Below, piece by piece: positions 8,573 through 17,203 of a DNA stretch of 64,000 nt. Both the position numbers and the translations under genes were made by a program. How positions within the stretch are numbered: position 1 is the first letter of the stretch; every line of letters begins with the position of its first letter. This DNA comes from a bacterium SCSIO 12643 (GTDB lineage Bacteria > Bacteroidota > Bacteroidia > Flavobacteriales_G > Salibacteraceae), in the NCBI GenBank assembly GCA_024398135.1, contig CP073750.1, forward strand, positions 3,844,001 to 3,908,000. The letters are read 5' to 3'. A model generated the notes under the pieces. That model was given only the letters and a program-made list of their open reading frames with translations. It ran no database searches and had not been told where the DNA came from.

Positions 8573-9676
8573 ATGCAGATCACCAAAAAGAAAATATTTC
8601 ATGCTATTCTGGTAGTTATTGGACTGGGATTACTTTGGTATTCAAGCGCTGTATTGGTGTATCTGGTGATATCTCTGGTATTGGCACTTATGCTGAGTCC
8701 CATAAATCAGTTTTTACGGAAGGGAAAAATCAAAGGATACGGGATTAACCGTACGGGAGCAGCGATTATCACGATGTCCATGTTGATTATCTTTTTGGTG
8801 TTGATCATCAATATTTTTGTTCCGGTCATATCTCGTGAGGTAAGTTTATTGTCACAAACTCAGATGGATGAGTTTTATGAGCTCATTGAACCGGAGGTTA
8901 AAATGGTAAGCGGAGCATTAAAGAAAATTGATTTTGATCCTACCGATGGTGTAAAAAGTGAAAAAGAAGTACTGAGAAGTTTGATTCTGGGAAAAAAGAA
9001 CGTGGATCGCGTACCGCAGTTTTTTTCCGGTTTGGCCAGTGGAATAGGAGGAAGTTTGGTTACGATGTTCTCCGTAATGTTCATTACATTCTTTTTGTTA
9101 AAGGATGATAATCTGTTTAACAACTTTGTTTACTCCTTAAGTTCGGATAAAAACCTATCCAGCGTAAAGAATGTGCTCGAAAAAGTTAAAAAGACGCTCA
9201 GTCGATATTTTATTGGGATCGCAATACAGATTTCTGTAATTACCACATTTGTATCTATAGGATTAACCTTATTTGGATTTAAGAATGCATTGGTCATCGG
9301 CTTGTTTGCAGGAATCATGAACGTAATCCCGTATATTGGACCAATTATAGGATTAGGGTTTGGTTTATTGATCGGTGTTTCGACCAATGTAGACATGGCT
9401 TTTTCGATGAGTATATATTCACTATTGGGGAAAATATTCCTGGTTTTCGGAATTACACAGGCATTTGACAATTTTGTCACTCAGCCTGTGGTTTTTTCAA
9501 GAAGTATTAACGCACATCCGCTTGAAATTTTTCTCGTAATTTTATTTGCGGGTAATATTTCCGGAATTCCTGGTATGATCGTAGCTATTCCATTTTATTC
9601 TGTGGTTCGGATCATCGCGAAAGAATATTATGGAGATTCAAAGTTTATCCGATTTATGACTTCATCTATGAAGTAG
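8573..9676 (+). CDS. AI-2E family transporter (PF01594-type permease)
   Basis: 367 residues with about seven to eight hydrophobic helices and a long soluble segment between residues 85 and 145, the layout of the AI-2E exporter family. The 'NVIPYIGPIIG' motif at about 245-255 is the family hallmark. The name comes from E. coli TqsA; other members are antiporters, so the substrate is unknown. The ATG follows the stop of the AIM24-type gene with no gap, indicating translational coupling. Confidence 0.88.
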   Translation: MQITKKKIFHAILVVIGLGLLWYSSAVLVYLVISLVLALMLSPINQFLRKGKIKGYGINRTGAAIITMSMLIIFLVLIINIFVPVISREVSLLSQTQMDEFYELIEPEVKMVSGALKKIDFDPTDGVKSEKEVLRSLILGKKNVDRVPQFFSGLASGIGGSLVTMFSVMFITFFLLKDDNLFNNFVYSLSSDKNLSSVKNVLEKVKKTLSRYFIGIAIQISVITTFVSIGLTLFGFKNALVIGLFAGIMNVIPYIGPIIGLGFGLLIGVSTNVDMAFSMSIYSLLGKIFLVFGITQAFDNFVTQPVVFSRSINAHPLEIFLVILFAGNISGIPGMIVAIPFYSVVRIIAKEYYGDSKFIRFMTSSMK

Positions 9677-9700
9677 AGTAGAACTAAAGTTTAAAACATA

Positions 9701-9733
9701 AAAAAGCCGATTAGAATTTTCTAATCGGCTTTA
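9701..9733. terminator. Bidirectional terminator
   Basis: Perfect 9-bp stem gccgattag / ctaatcggc with loop aatttt, flanked by AAAAA on the left and a short T-rich run on the right. It separates the convergent permease and DUF1573 genes. Confidence 0.85.
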
Positions 9734-9752
9734 TCATTATAACATCTTTTGT

Positions 9753-10295
9753 TTACTGTGCTACTTCTACAACGTTAGCAGAAATATTTAAACGCGTATC
9801 TTTTGGTTGTGTATTGGCAACAACGGTAACCGTTTTGTTTTGTAACCCTTTTTGTTGTCCAGGTTTGTAAACCACCTTAATTTGGCTAGATGCTCCCGGA
9901 GCGATTGGCTCTTTAGGGAACTCAGGAACCGTACATCCGCAAGATCCTGTAGCAGTTTCAATAATTAATGGTTTATCACCCGTGTTTGTGAAATTGAACA
10001 CGTGAACATTCTCTGTATTTTGATCAATAGTTCCAAAATCATGAGCCATCGCATCAAATGCAATTGAAGTTGGATTGTTTACCGGTTGACTCGTTGGAGC
10101 CGTTGGTTGTGGTAATGGTTGTTGTGCATTTGGCTTGATTTGAGGAGTCGCTGCAATGTTACTTTTACGTTCTGTATTGCGGTGACGTTTACGATCCGGG
10201 GTAGAAGAGTTATCCTTCAAAAATGTTCCATAAATAACAGTTGCTGCGATAATGACAAGCAATCCTGTTTGTATGTTTTGAATATTTTCTTTCAT
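9753..10295 (-). CDS. DUF1573 domain protein, membrane anchored
   Basis: 180 residues. One N-terminal membrane segment (about 9-25), a Pro/Gln/Thr-rich linker, then a DUF1573 Ig-like domain from about 78: 'AHDFGTI', 'FTNTGDKPLII', 'GSCGCTVPEFP', 'VVYKPG'. The family is widespread in Bacteroidota and lies outside the inner membrane; its function is unknown. It has its own -7 box at 10315-10322. Confidence 0.88.
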   Translation of the reverse strand: MKENIQNIQTGLLVIIAATVIYGTFLKDNSSTPDRKRHRNTERKSNIAATPQIKPNAQQPLPQPTAPTSQPVNNPTSIAFDAMAHDFGTIDQNTENVHVFNFTNTGDKPLIIETATGSCGCTVPEFPKEPIAPGASSQIKVVYKPGQQKGLQNKTVTVVANTQPKDTRLNISANVVEVAQ

Positions 10296-10314
10296 TTTCT
10301 GATTAATTTTTGAA

Positions 10315-10322
10315 CAAATATA
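10315..10322 (-). promoter_or_regulatory. -7 box for the DUF1573 gene
   Basis: On the minus strand the sequence is TATATTTG, an exact TAnnTTTG match, 20 bases before the start codon. Confidence 0.5.
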
Positions 10323-10336
10323 ATTGTCTGGAAGTA

Positions 10337-11932
10337 TTATTTATAATCTAATTTTAGGTTCTTGAACGTTTTATCGCTCATAACTCTTAAAGCTTTGTTA
10401 AATGCATTGTCATTGGTGTTAATTACACGATAAAACTCTGTTGAAGTCCATAAGTTAGACGCCATCAATGCCTTAAAATTAAGTTTAATTAGATTTTTAG
10501 AGTGTGCGATTTGCTCATCATTTCGCTTGACGCCTTTTTCTTCTGCGTAAGCTATGATTTCTTCTAACATTTCATCTGATAATTCAAAACCTTTATCGAA
10601 GTCTTCAAAAGTTGGATATTTTGCCAATAATTCAGCTCTGTGTTCATCCAGGTAATCTAAATCATAGGTATATAAAATTCCTTTGCGTACCAAAGCACTG
10701 AAATACTCAGAAGTTTCTGTAGTATCTAAAGGTATAAAAATGTCAGGCATGATTCCGCCACCACCATATACGGTGCGTTTTAATTGAAGTGTTTCAAATT
10801 TTAAAGAATCTGGGAATTCAATTGAATCAGAATTCATTAATTCTCCATGCTCATATCTTTTATTGATTTCATTGTAGTAATCTTCTTTGCCCTCAGAATA
10901 GTCTCTTTGGATAGATCTGCCAGAAGGCGTATAGTAACGAGAGATCGTTAGTCTAATCGCAGAACCATCAGTTAACTGAAATGGTTTCTGAACCAGACCT
11001 TTTCCGAAAGATTTACGACCAATAACTAATCCACGATCCCAATCTTGTACCGCACCAGTTACAATCTCACTGGCTGAAGCAGAACCTTCATCAATTAAGA
11101 CTACCAATTTTCCTTTTTCAAAGTTTCCTAGAGTAGTGGAATTATAATCTTCTCTTGGAAATGCTTTTCCTTTGGTATATACCACTAATTTTCCGGCTTC
11201 CAGGAAATTGTCGGCTAATTGAATGGCTGTTCTTAAGTATCCTCCGCTATTTCCCCGTAAATCCAGAATTAGATTTTCCATACCTAGTTTCTGTAATGAA
11301 TCTATTGCTGTACCCACTTCAGTCATACTTTGAGCGGCAAAACGATTCAATTTGATATAACCAGTTTTTGGTGTAGCTAAATAAGCTGCATCCATACTAT
11401 AAATTGGAATCTTGTCTCTGGTGATTTCAAAATCTAATAATTCAGATTCGCCTTTACGCGCAATACCCACAGTTACTTTTGTGCCTTTTTTTCCACGTAG
11501 GTGATCTGCAACATCTTTATTGGTAAAGCCTACTCCGGCAACTACTTTATCATCAATTTCAATGATTTTATCCCCCGCACGGATTCCTAATTTTTCCGAT
11601 GGACCACCGGCAATAGGAGATACCACTGTGATCGTATCATGTAGAATATTAAACTGAATTCCAACGCCTTCAAAATTACCTTCTAAAGGTTCATTCATTC
11701 TTTGAAGATCTTTCTTAGAAATATATACCGAATGGGGATCTAAGTCTTTGAGTACCGCCTTAATCGCATCTTCAGTTAGTTTTTCAGTATCCACAGTATC
11801 CACGTATGCTAACTGTACATATCGCATAAACGTTTCTAACTTTTTTATTTGATCCTGATCTACTTTTTGACCAAAGGTCATCCCTGATAAAACGAGGAGT
11901 AGGGCGAGTGTGGTGTATTTTATTTTATTCAT
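10337..11932 (-). CDS. S41 family carboxy-terminal processing peptidase
   Basis: 531 residues: signal peptide (MNKIKYTTLALLLVLSGMTFG), N-terminal helical region, PDZ domain about 85-170 ('FEGVGIQF', 'GIRAGDKIIEI'), then the S41 protease core. Catalytic Ser is S286 within GSASASEI and the Lys is K311 in SFGKGLVQ, so the Ser/Lys dyad is intact. Such CtpA/Prc-type enzymes trim periplasmic proteins and control peptidoglycan hydrolases. Located between the DUF1573 gene and a terminator that isolates it from the gene upstream. Confidence 0.92.
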   Translation of the reverse strand: MNKIKYTTLALLLVLSGMTFGQKVDQDQIKKLETFMRYVQLAYVDTVDTEKLTEDAIKAVLKDLDPHSVYISKKDLQRMNEPLEGNFEGVGIQFNILHDTITVVSPIAGGPSEKLGIRAGDKIIEIDDKVVAGVGFTNKDVADHLRGKKGTKVTVGIARKGESELLDFEITRDKIPIYSMDAAYLATPKTGYIKLNRFAAQSMTEVGTAIDSLQKLGMENLILDLRGNSGGYLRTAIQLADNFLEAGKLVVYTKGKAFPREDYNSTTLGNFEKGKLVVLIDEGSASASEIVTGAVQDWDRGLVIGRKSFGKGLVQKPFQLTDGSAIRLTISRYYTPSGRSIQRDYSEGKEDYYNEINKRYEHGELMNSDSIEFPDSLKFETLQLKRTVYGGGGIMPDIFIPLDTTETSEYFSALVRKGILYTYDLDYLDEHRAELLAKYPTFEDFDKGFELSDEMLEEIIAYAEEKGVKRNDEQIAHSKNLIKLNFKALMASNLWTSTEFYRVINTNDNAFNKALRVMSDKTFKNLKLDYK

Positions 11933-11940
11933 TTTTATTT

Positions 11941-11971
11941 AAAAAATAAGCCCACTATAAAATAGTGGGCT
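11941..11971 (-). terminator. Terminator after the SPOR-like barrel gene
   Basis: 10-bp stem agcccactat / atagtgggct with loop aaa. The run of A residues at 11941-11946 becomes the T-tract on the minus strand. Confidence 0.75.
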
Positions 11972-11995
11972 GTCCATTCATTGTAAAATAATTAA

Positions 11996-14050
11996 TTACT
12001 TATTGAGCATCTTTCTGGCCTGACCTGCAGAGATCAATTTACCATAGTAAACTGCTACAACATAACATCCTTCAAATCCTTTGTCTAATAATTCTTTCTT
12101 ATAAGTTGAAGCTTCTTCATAAGTAGAGAACGCACCAGCAACATATCTGATATACTTGTCTTTACCTTTCATTTGCTCCACATTTCCTAATTCCATGTAT
12201 CTCTCTAACACATCAGTTGGAATTTGACTTCTATAAGAGCCTAATTGAACTTTAAATTTCAAGTTTGCTTTTTGATCTTCCGTTAATGGTTGAGTCGAAG
12301 TGATACCTGCACTTTGTGATTTGTTCAATTGAATTGTTCCGATGTTATTTAATGAAACACGGTTACCATCTTTAAATGCTACCACAAAGGCTCCTTTAAA
12401 TCCATTGGTCAAAATATCAATCTTAGATTTAGCAGCATCACTATACGAAGCGTATGATCCTGTGAAGTATCTGATATAACCATCATCCGAACTTACTTTG
12501 ATCAATTCCGGTAAATCTTCAAATATCTTTTCATCAGCAGCTCTGGTGAATGCGCCTACCTGAACACGGTAAATGATTTCTCCATTTTCAGAATCGTCTC
12601 CTTCCCATTGTTTTGCTTCAAATTCAGGTTTTACACCAGTAATAGTTTTTACCTCTTTTTTATGATCATTCACACTTACGATGTCAGTAGGAGTGATGCC
12701 ATCTTTAACCAATTGGTTCTGTCTCGCTTCAGCTTCTTCTTTTGTATCGTAAGAACCTACTGTTACGACAACTTTACCATCAGCTTCATGTGTATTTACG
12801 TCTTCAACACTTAGAATGTCATTTACTAAATCTGCTGGGATTTCACCTTCAAATTCGCCAATAGCCACAGAATACTTTGTTTTGTTTACGTTTCGATTAC
12901 GCTTTACTTTACTTGCAATAACCTGCATGGTATAGCCTTCAGCGGTGATAGGAGAGTAGTTACCCGTAGTATCATAGTATTTTTCGTAGTATAAGTCTAC
13001 ATCAGAGGAAGTAATAGTTACTCCAACAGAATCTACCTGTGCCCCAGGAGCTGAATCTAATTCATCATCATTAAAGTTTGGTACTCCGTCTTTATCACCA
13101 TCCACAGGACATCCTTTTTCGTCAACTTCAGCACCGAATGGTGTTCCTAAACATTCATCTTCCCAATCTATGACACCGTCATTATCTTCATCTGCATTAG
13201 GATCAATGTCAATGAAATCATCGTAGGCATCATATCCGCCACCATCTTTGTCAAATCTGGTGAAATTGTAACTTAAAGAAACAGAGGTGTATAAAAGGTT
13301 ATCCATTTTAGCATCTCCTTTAAAGTTACCTGAGTTTTCATCAATACCATCTAATAAGTCGGTCATGGTAAAATGATAAGTCATAGCTGCACGGAAAGCC
13401 CATTTGTCATTTAAATCTAATTTGGCTCCAACAGTTACAGGAAATGCTAAAGAATACGTGTTGTAATCATCCAGATCATACATCGGAGAAGTCTTGATAT
13501 CCGTTTCATAGTAATAATCTCTATGAATTCTTACTGCATCCTCTGCATTTGGAGATGACTCGGGAAGGTCACGAATAGAGCCATCACTCCAGTAATGATA
13601 TGCTACATTGTCTTTACTTAAAAGATCGGTTTTAGAACTAAAACTGATCATCTCAATCCCAACACCCAAAATAGGTTCTAAAGTTCTATCTGGTTTTAGG
13701 AAATTACCAAAGTTGTAGTTTAAGCCAAATCCACCACCAAACATTGTGGTTTCAAAGTTTAGATTTCTCTCAATTGATCTTTCATTCGCAGAAATCTGAC
13801 CACCCCAGGCATTAATTTTAAATTCTAAAAAGTAATTGATAGGTTGTCTGAAAGAAATATCAAATGCCATTCGACTAACCAGGGGAGAAGAAATGGTGTT
13901 ATTATTATTCAGTTCTCCAAAATAAGAAAGCGTACCCACACCAATAGCTATAGTAGGAGGAGTACGTTCAGCTGAAGTAGAATCCGATTGCGCTATCAAC
14001 GCGCTAGGGATCAAACTAATAAGAATAATAAATGTAAGTAATCTTTTCAA
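11996..14050 (-). CDS. Outer membrane beta-barrel protein with TSP3-like and three SPOR-like domains
   Basis: 684 residues. Signal peptide to about 20, then an N-terminal barrel-like region (30-265) with alternating aromatic strands ('GGGFGLNYNFG'). A calcium-binding thrombospondin type 3-like linker follows (285-345, 'DEDNDGVIDWEDEC', 'DGDKDGVPNFND'). Three related domains of SPOR-like pattern lie at about 390-460, 493-570 and 598-675 ('YRVQVGAF', 'FKVQLGSY', each followed by 'YIRY..G.. .Y.EA'). SPOR domains usually bind denuded peptidoglycan, so the protein may tie the outer membrane to the wall. A paralogous domain ends the neighbouring gene at 14133. Confidence 0.75.
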   Translation of the reverse strand: MKRLLTFIILISLIPSALIAQSDSTSAERTPPTIAIGVGTLSYFGELNNNNTISSPLVSRMAFDISFRQPINYFLEFKINAWGGQISANERSIERNLNFETTMFGGGFGLNYNFGNFLKPDRTLEPILGVGIEMISFSSKTDLLSKDNVAYHYWSDGSIRDLPESSPNAEDAVRIHRDYYYETDIKTSPMYDLDDYNTYSLAFPVTVGAKLDLNDKWAFRAAMTYHFTMTDLLDGIDENSGNFKGDAKMDNLLYTSVSLSYNFTRFDKDGGGYDAYDDFIDIDPNADEDNDGVIDWEDECLGTPFGAEVDEKGCPVDGDKDGVPNFNDDELDSAPGAQVDSVGVTITSSDVDLYYEKYYDTTGNYSPITAEGYTMQVIASKVKRNRNVNKTKYSVAIGEFEGEIPADLVNDILSVEDVNTHEADGKVVVTVGSYDTKEEAEARQNQLVKDGITPTDIVSVNDHKKEVKTITGVKPEFEAKQWEGDDSENGEIIYRVQVGAFTRAADEKIFEDLPELIKVSSDDGYIRYFTGSYASYSDAAKSKIDILTNGFKGAFVVAFKDGNRVSLNNIGTIQLNKSQSAGITSTQPLTEDQKANLKFKVQLGSYRSQIPTDVLERYMELGNVEQMKGKDKYIRYVAGAFSTYEEASTYKKELLDKGFEGCYVVAVYYGKLISAGQARKMLNK

Positions 14051-14132
14051 TGAAATTGTATTCGTTATACACTTACTAATGATAATCGGCTAAATTAATC
14101 ATTATTCATTGATAATGAAAATAAGACAGAAC

Positions 14133-15482
14133 TTAGTTGATCCATTTCTGGTCGGTAATCATCAGTGCTTCTTGTACTGTAATTCTTTCACCATTGTTAT
14201 ATGCAACAACAAATGGTCCTCTAAAAGTATAATTTGCTTTATAATCCTCTCTTTTATCACGTGCCTGACGATAGGTATTGTAACCACCAGTTAAATATTT
14301 CATCCAACCTTCGTGAGAATCCATGTGTACGTTATCATAGAAATTAAACCTTTTCGGAAAGTAACTTTCAATATCCACAGATTTATGGGAAGCCATAACC
14401 TGAACTTTAAATACCACCCCGTTTTCTGGTGATGGCGTGGATGTTACAGGGATTTCTTTTGGTTTAGGTGTGCTCGTTTTTTCTTCAACTACTTTTTCGA
14501 TTTTTTCAGGTTTTGTAGTCTCTTCTTTTATTTCTTCTTTAGATTGCGGAGTTTCTTCTTCCACAAAATCAACAGGATCAGTTGTAGTCACTGGTACTGT
14601 AGCTACAGCTTCGGTGACTTCTGTTTCAGAACCGGAGTTGTTATCTGCCAATTCTGGAGTTTCGATGTCTACAAAATCAATAGCTCCGGGATTGGATATT
14701 TGAATTTTTCTGGACTCTCCATCATGTATAAAGGCAAATTCACCGGCTAAATCACTGATTTTCTTACTTGAAGCGTTAGATAAATCAATGAAATAAGAAA
14801 CGGACAAATCGTTTTGATCTTCAGGGAAATTCATCCAAACGAACTTCACTTTGGTATCTAACATAGAGAACACCGCGTCTTGAGATTGGTCTGGTTTGAT
14901 ATCTGAATTCGATGGTACAATATCCTGAATCTTTGCAAATCCCGAAACATTAGAGTAGTGGATGTCTAAAGTGATCTTATACAAGTCATTTGATACATTC
15001 TTAATATTTCTGGTCACGCTTACTTCGGCTTCAGGGATTTCTTCTACGATGATTTCTTCTTTACCCATTTTCACGGTACGTGTAGGTAAATCTACCGTCA
15101 TGCGTTGATTTTCATCTAAATAAGAGAATGTTCCGGCTACGGGTACTTCTTTGATGTTAGGATCAGTAACGATTACCTTATATTGTATATCAAATACGCG
15201 AGCTTCCGGAAGAGTCATCCAAACGAACTTGGCTTTTCGATCTTCGAAGTTGAATTTAGCAACCCCTGATTCTACATTTTCAGCTTTCACACCTTCTGGA
15301 AGTAAAACCTGAAATTTGGCATATCCCGTAATGGTACTTTTATCGATAGTAACCGTTACTAGAAATTCATTTCCCTCTTCAACACGATCCGGTAGAGATT
15401 GGTCCACTGTAACATCTTCCAAAAGGAAGTTGAAAAAAATGAGCGCGAGTAGATTGAATGAAAAAGCCAATATTTTGAACAT
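14133..15482 (-). CDS. Periplasmic protein with duplicated beta domain and C-terminal SPOR-like domain
   Basis: 449 residues. N-terminal hydrophobic signal, then two related domains (about 25-130 and 155-270) that both carry a 'KFVWM..P' strand, so an internal duplication is visible. A Glu/Thr/Pro-rich linker (290-345) leads to a SPOR-like domain (350-430: 'FKVQVMAS', 'MKYLTGGYNTYRQA', 'GPFVVAYNNG'). The last domain is clearly related to those of the protein encoded downstream at 11996. The 82-base gap suggests the two genes may be cotranscribed. Role at the cell wall is inferred. Confidence 0.7.
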   Translation of the reverse strand: MFKILAFSFNLLALIFFNFLLEDVTVDQSLPDRVEEGNEFLVTVTIDKSTITGYAKFQVLLPEGVKAENVESGVAKFNFEDRKAKFVWMTLPEARVFDIQYKVIVTDPNIKEVPVAGTFSYLDENQRMTVDLPTRTVKMGKEEIIVEEIPEAEVSVTRNIKNVSNDLYKITLDIHYSNVSGFAKIQDIVPSNSDIKPDQSQDAVFSMLDTKVKFVWMNFPEDQNDLSVSYFIDLSNASSKKISDLAGEFAFIHDGESRKIQISNPGAIDFVDIETPELADNNSGSETEVTEAVATVPVTTTDPVDFVEEETPQSKEEIKEETTKPEKIEKVVEEKTSTPKPKEIPVTSTPSPENGVVFKVQVMASHKSVDIESYFPKRFNFYDNVHMDSHEGWMKYLTGGYNTYRQARDKREDYKANYTFRGPFVVAYNNGERITVQEALMITDQKWIN

Positions 15483-15507
15483 AATCTAAATGGTTGATGT
15501 ATGCTAA

Positions 15508-15515
15508 CAAATCTA
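15508..15515 (-). promoter_or_regulatory. -7 box for the SPOR-like gene pair
   Basis: Minus-strand TAGATTTG matches TAnnTTTG, 25 bases before the start at 15482. Confidence 0.4.
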
Positions 15516-15595
15516 CCAGATGACTATGCTGTATTGGCTTTTACCGTTTCATAATTACAAACAGAACCGTGTTAATAAGGTAAACCGCGTAAAAC

Positions 15596-16309
15596 CTAGA
15601 AATTAGGCGATAACAAGTAGTCGTTGTAGAATTTGTCAATTTCGGCTACGGCTTCTTCCGGAGTATCGACTACTTTAAAAATGAACATATCTTTTTCAGA
15701 TATGGTAGCTTCTTGTTCTAATAACGAATTGCGAATCCAATCTACCATTCCGCTCCAGAATTTCTTGCCTACCAAAATAATAGGGAAGGTGCCGATTTTT
15801 TTGGTTTGAATTAAAGTGATCGCTTCGAAAAACTCATCTAGGGTTCCAAACCCACCTGGCAATACCACAAACCCCTGTGCGTATTTGACAAACATCAGTT
15901 TACGAATAAAGAAATAATCAAAATTGATCAGTTTATCCTGATCAATATAAGGGTTGTGCGATTGCTCATGTGGCAGATCGATATTTAGACCTACCGATGG
16001 GCCTGCACCTTCAATCGCTCCTTTATTTGCAGCTTCCATGATTCCAGGACCACCACCGGTAATGACACCATATCCTTTATTGGTCAGTTGAAATGCAATT
16101 TGCTCTGCTTTTTTATAATTTTCATTGTCGCTTTCGGTACGCGCAGATCCAAATATGGATACGCAGGGTCCAATTTTACTTAGTTTTTCAAATCCTTCAA
16201 CGATTTCGGACATCATTTTAAATACTTGCCAGGAATCATTGGTTTTGATTTCATTCCACGTTTTATGATTAAGTACTGATTTTAAATGTTTTTTATTGTT
16301 TTCGGTCAT
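15596..16309 (-). CDS. LOG family / TIGR00730 Rossmann-fold phosphoribohydrolase
   Basis: 237 residues. Rossmann-type fold with the family motifs 'GGGPGIMEAANKGA' (about 80-93) and 'PGGFGTLDEFFEA' (about 150-162), the PGGxGTxxE signature that binds and cleaves the N-glycosidic bond of nucleoside 5'-monophosphates. Close relatives act as cytokinin-activating LOG enzymes or as general nucleotide hydrolases. It starts 3 bases after the murQ stop, so the two form an operon. Confidence 0.88.
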   Translation of the reverse strand: MTENNKKHLKSVLNHKTWNEIKTNDSWQVFKMMSEIVEGFEKLSKIGPCVSIFGSARTESDNENYKKAEQIAFQLTNKGYGVITGGGPGIMEAANKGAIEGAGPSVGLNIDLPHEQSHNPYIDQDKLINFDYFFIRKLMFVKYAQGFVVLPGGFGTLDEFFEAITLIQTKKIGTFPIILVGKKFWSGMVDWIRNSLLEQEATISEKDMFIFKVVDTPEEAVAEIDKFYNDYLLSPNF

Positions 16310-16312
16310 AAT

Positions 16313-17119
16313 TTATGAGTTTTGAGAGGCAATGGCTTTACGGACACTGCCATGTTTTAAAAGTAGATTTTCAGCTGTTTGGTAGTCTATATTTAACGCA
16401 TTTTGAACCATCAATGTTCCACGGTCAACGAGTTTGTTGTTACTTAATTGCATGTCCACCATACGATTTCCTTTCACACGACCCAATTGAATCATAATCG
16501 TAGTGGAGATCATGTTTAATGCCAGTTTTTGCGAGGTCCCCGATTTCATACGGGTACTTCCGGTAACAAACTCCGGTCCAACTTCAATTTCAATAGGAAA
16601 TTTTGCTTCCTGGCTAACAGGAGAATTTGGATTGTTTGTAATTCCTCCGGTTAGGATACCAACGTCATTACATTTTTTTAAAGCACCAACCACGTATGGC
16701 GTAGTTCCTGATGCTGCTATGCCAATAACGGTATCTTTGGTGTTGATATTATATGCTTCTAAATCTTTGAAGCCTCCATCAATACTGTCTTCAGCAAATT
16801 CAACAGCTTTACGGATTGCAGAATCTCCACCGGCAATAATGCCAATAACCATTTCATGATCGACTCCAAAAGTAGGAGGACACTCTGATGCATCCACAAC
16901 TCCTAAACGCCCACTGGTACCTGCCCCAATATAAAATAGACGTCCTCCTTCACGCATTCTGGGTACAATTTCCTGAATCAGGGCACTGATTTGAGGTATA
17001 GATTTTTGTACGGCTAATGCAACTTTTTGATCTTCCTGATTGATGCCTTGCAATAATTCATCAACGGATAATTCGTCCAGATTTTTATGTAATGATTCCT
17101 GTTCCGTAATACGCTTCAT
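16313..17119 (-). CDS. murQ: N-acetylmuramic acid 6-phosphate etherase
   Basis: 268 residues. SIS-fold enzyme that splits MurNAc-6-phosphate into GlcNAc-6-phosphate and lactate in cell-wall recycling. Seen: sugar-phosphate loop 'GAGTSGRLGVVDASECPP' with the catalytic Glu in SEC, and 'GSTRMKSGTSQK'. Slightly shorter than many homologues (about 300) because of a short C-terminus. Neither an anhydro-MurNAc kinase nor a PTS component lies next to it, so the substrate source is encoded elsewhere. Confidence 0.93.
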   Translation of the reverse strand: MKRITEQESLHKNLDELSVDELLQGINQEDQKVALAVQKSIPQISALIQEIVPRMREGGRLFYIGAGTSGRLGVVDASECPPTFGVDHEMVIGIIAGGDSAIRKAVEFAEDSIDGGFKDLEAYNINTKDTVIGIAASGTTPYVVGALKKCNDVGILTGGITNNPNSPVSQEAKFPIEIEVGPEFVTGSTRMKSGTSQKLALNMISTTIMIQLGRVKGNRMVDMQLSNNKLVDRGTLMVQNALNIDYQTAENLLLKHGSVRKAIASQNS

Positions 17120-17203
17120 AAAGCAATTTTAATAATTGTTCTATGAAATTAAATATAATAAACGAAAGACTTATTCAATATTTAACGTGTATAGAATAAA
17201 AGT

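Noticed and set aside
9130-9480. 116-residue minus-strand frame in the AI-2E permease gene
   Set aside because: Antisense shadow of a well-defined permease gene.
12608-12814. 68-residue plus-strand frame, Phe/Tyr-rich
   Set aside because: Antisense to the SPOR-like barrel gene; composition typical of a shadow frame.
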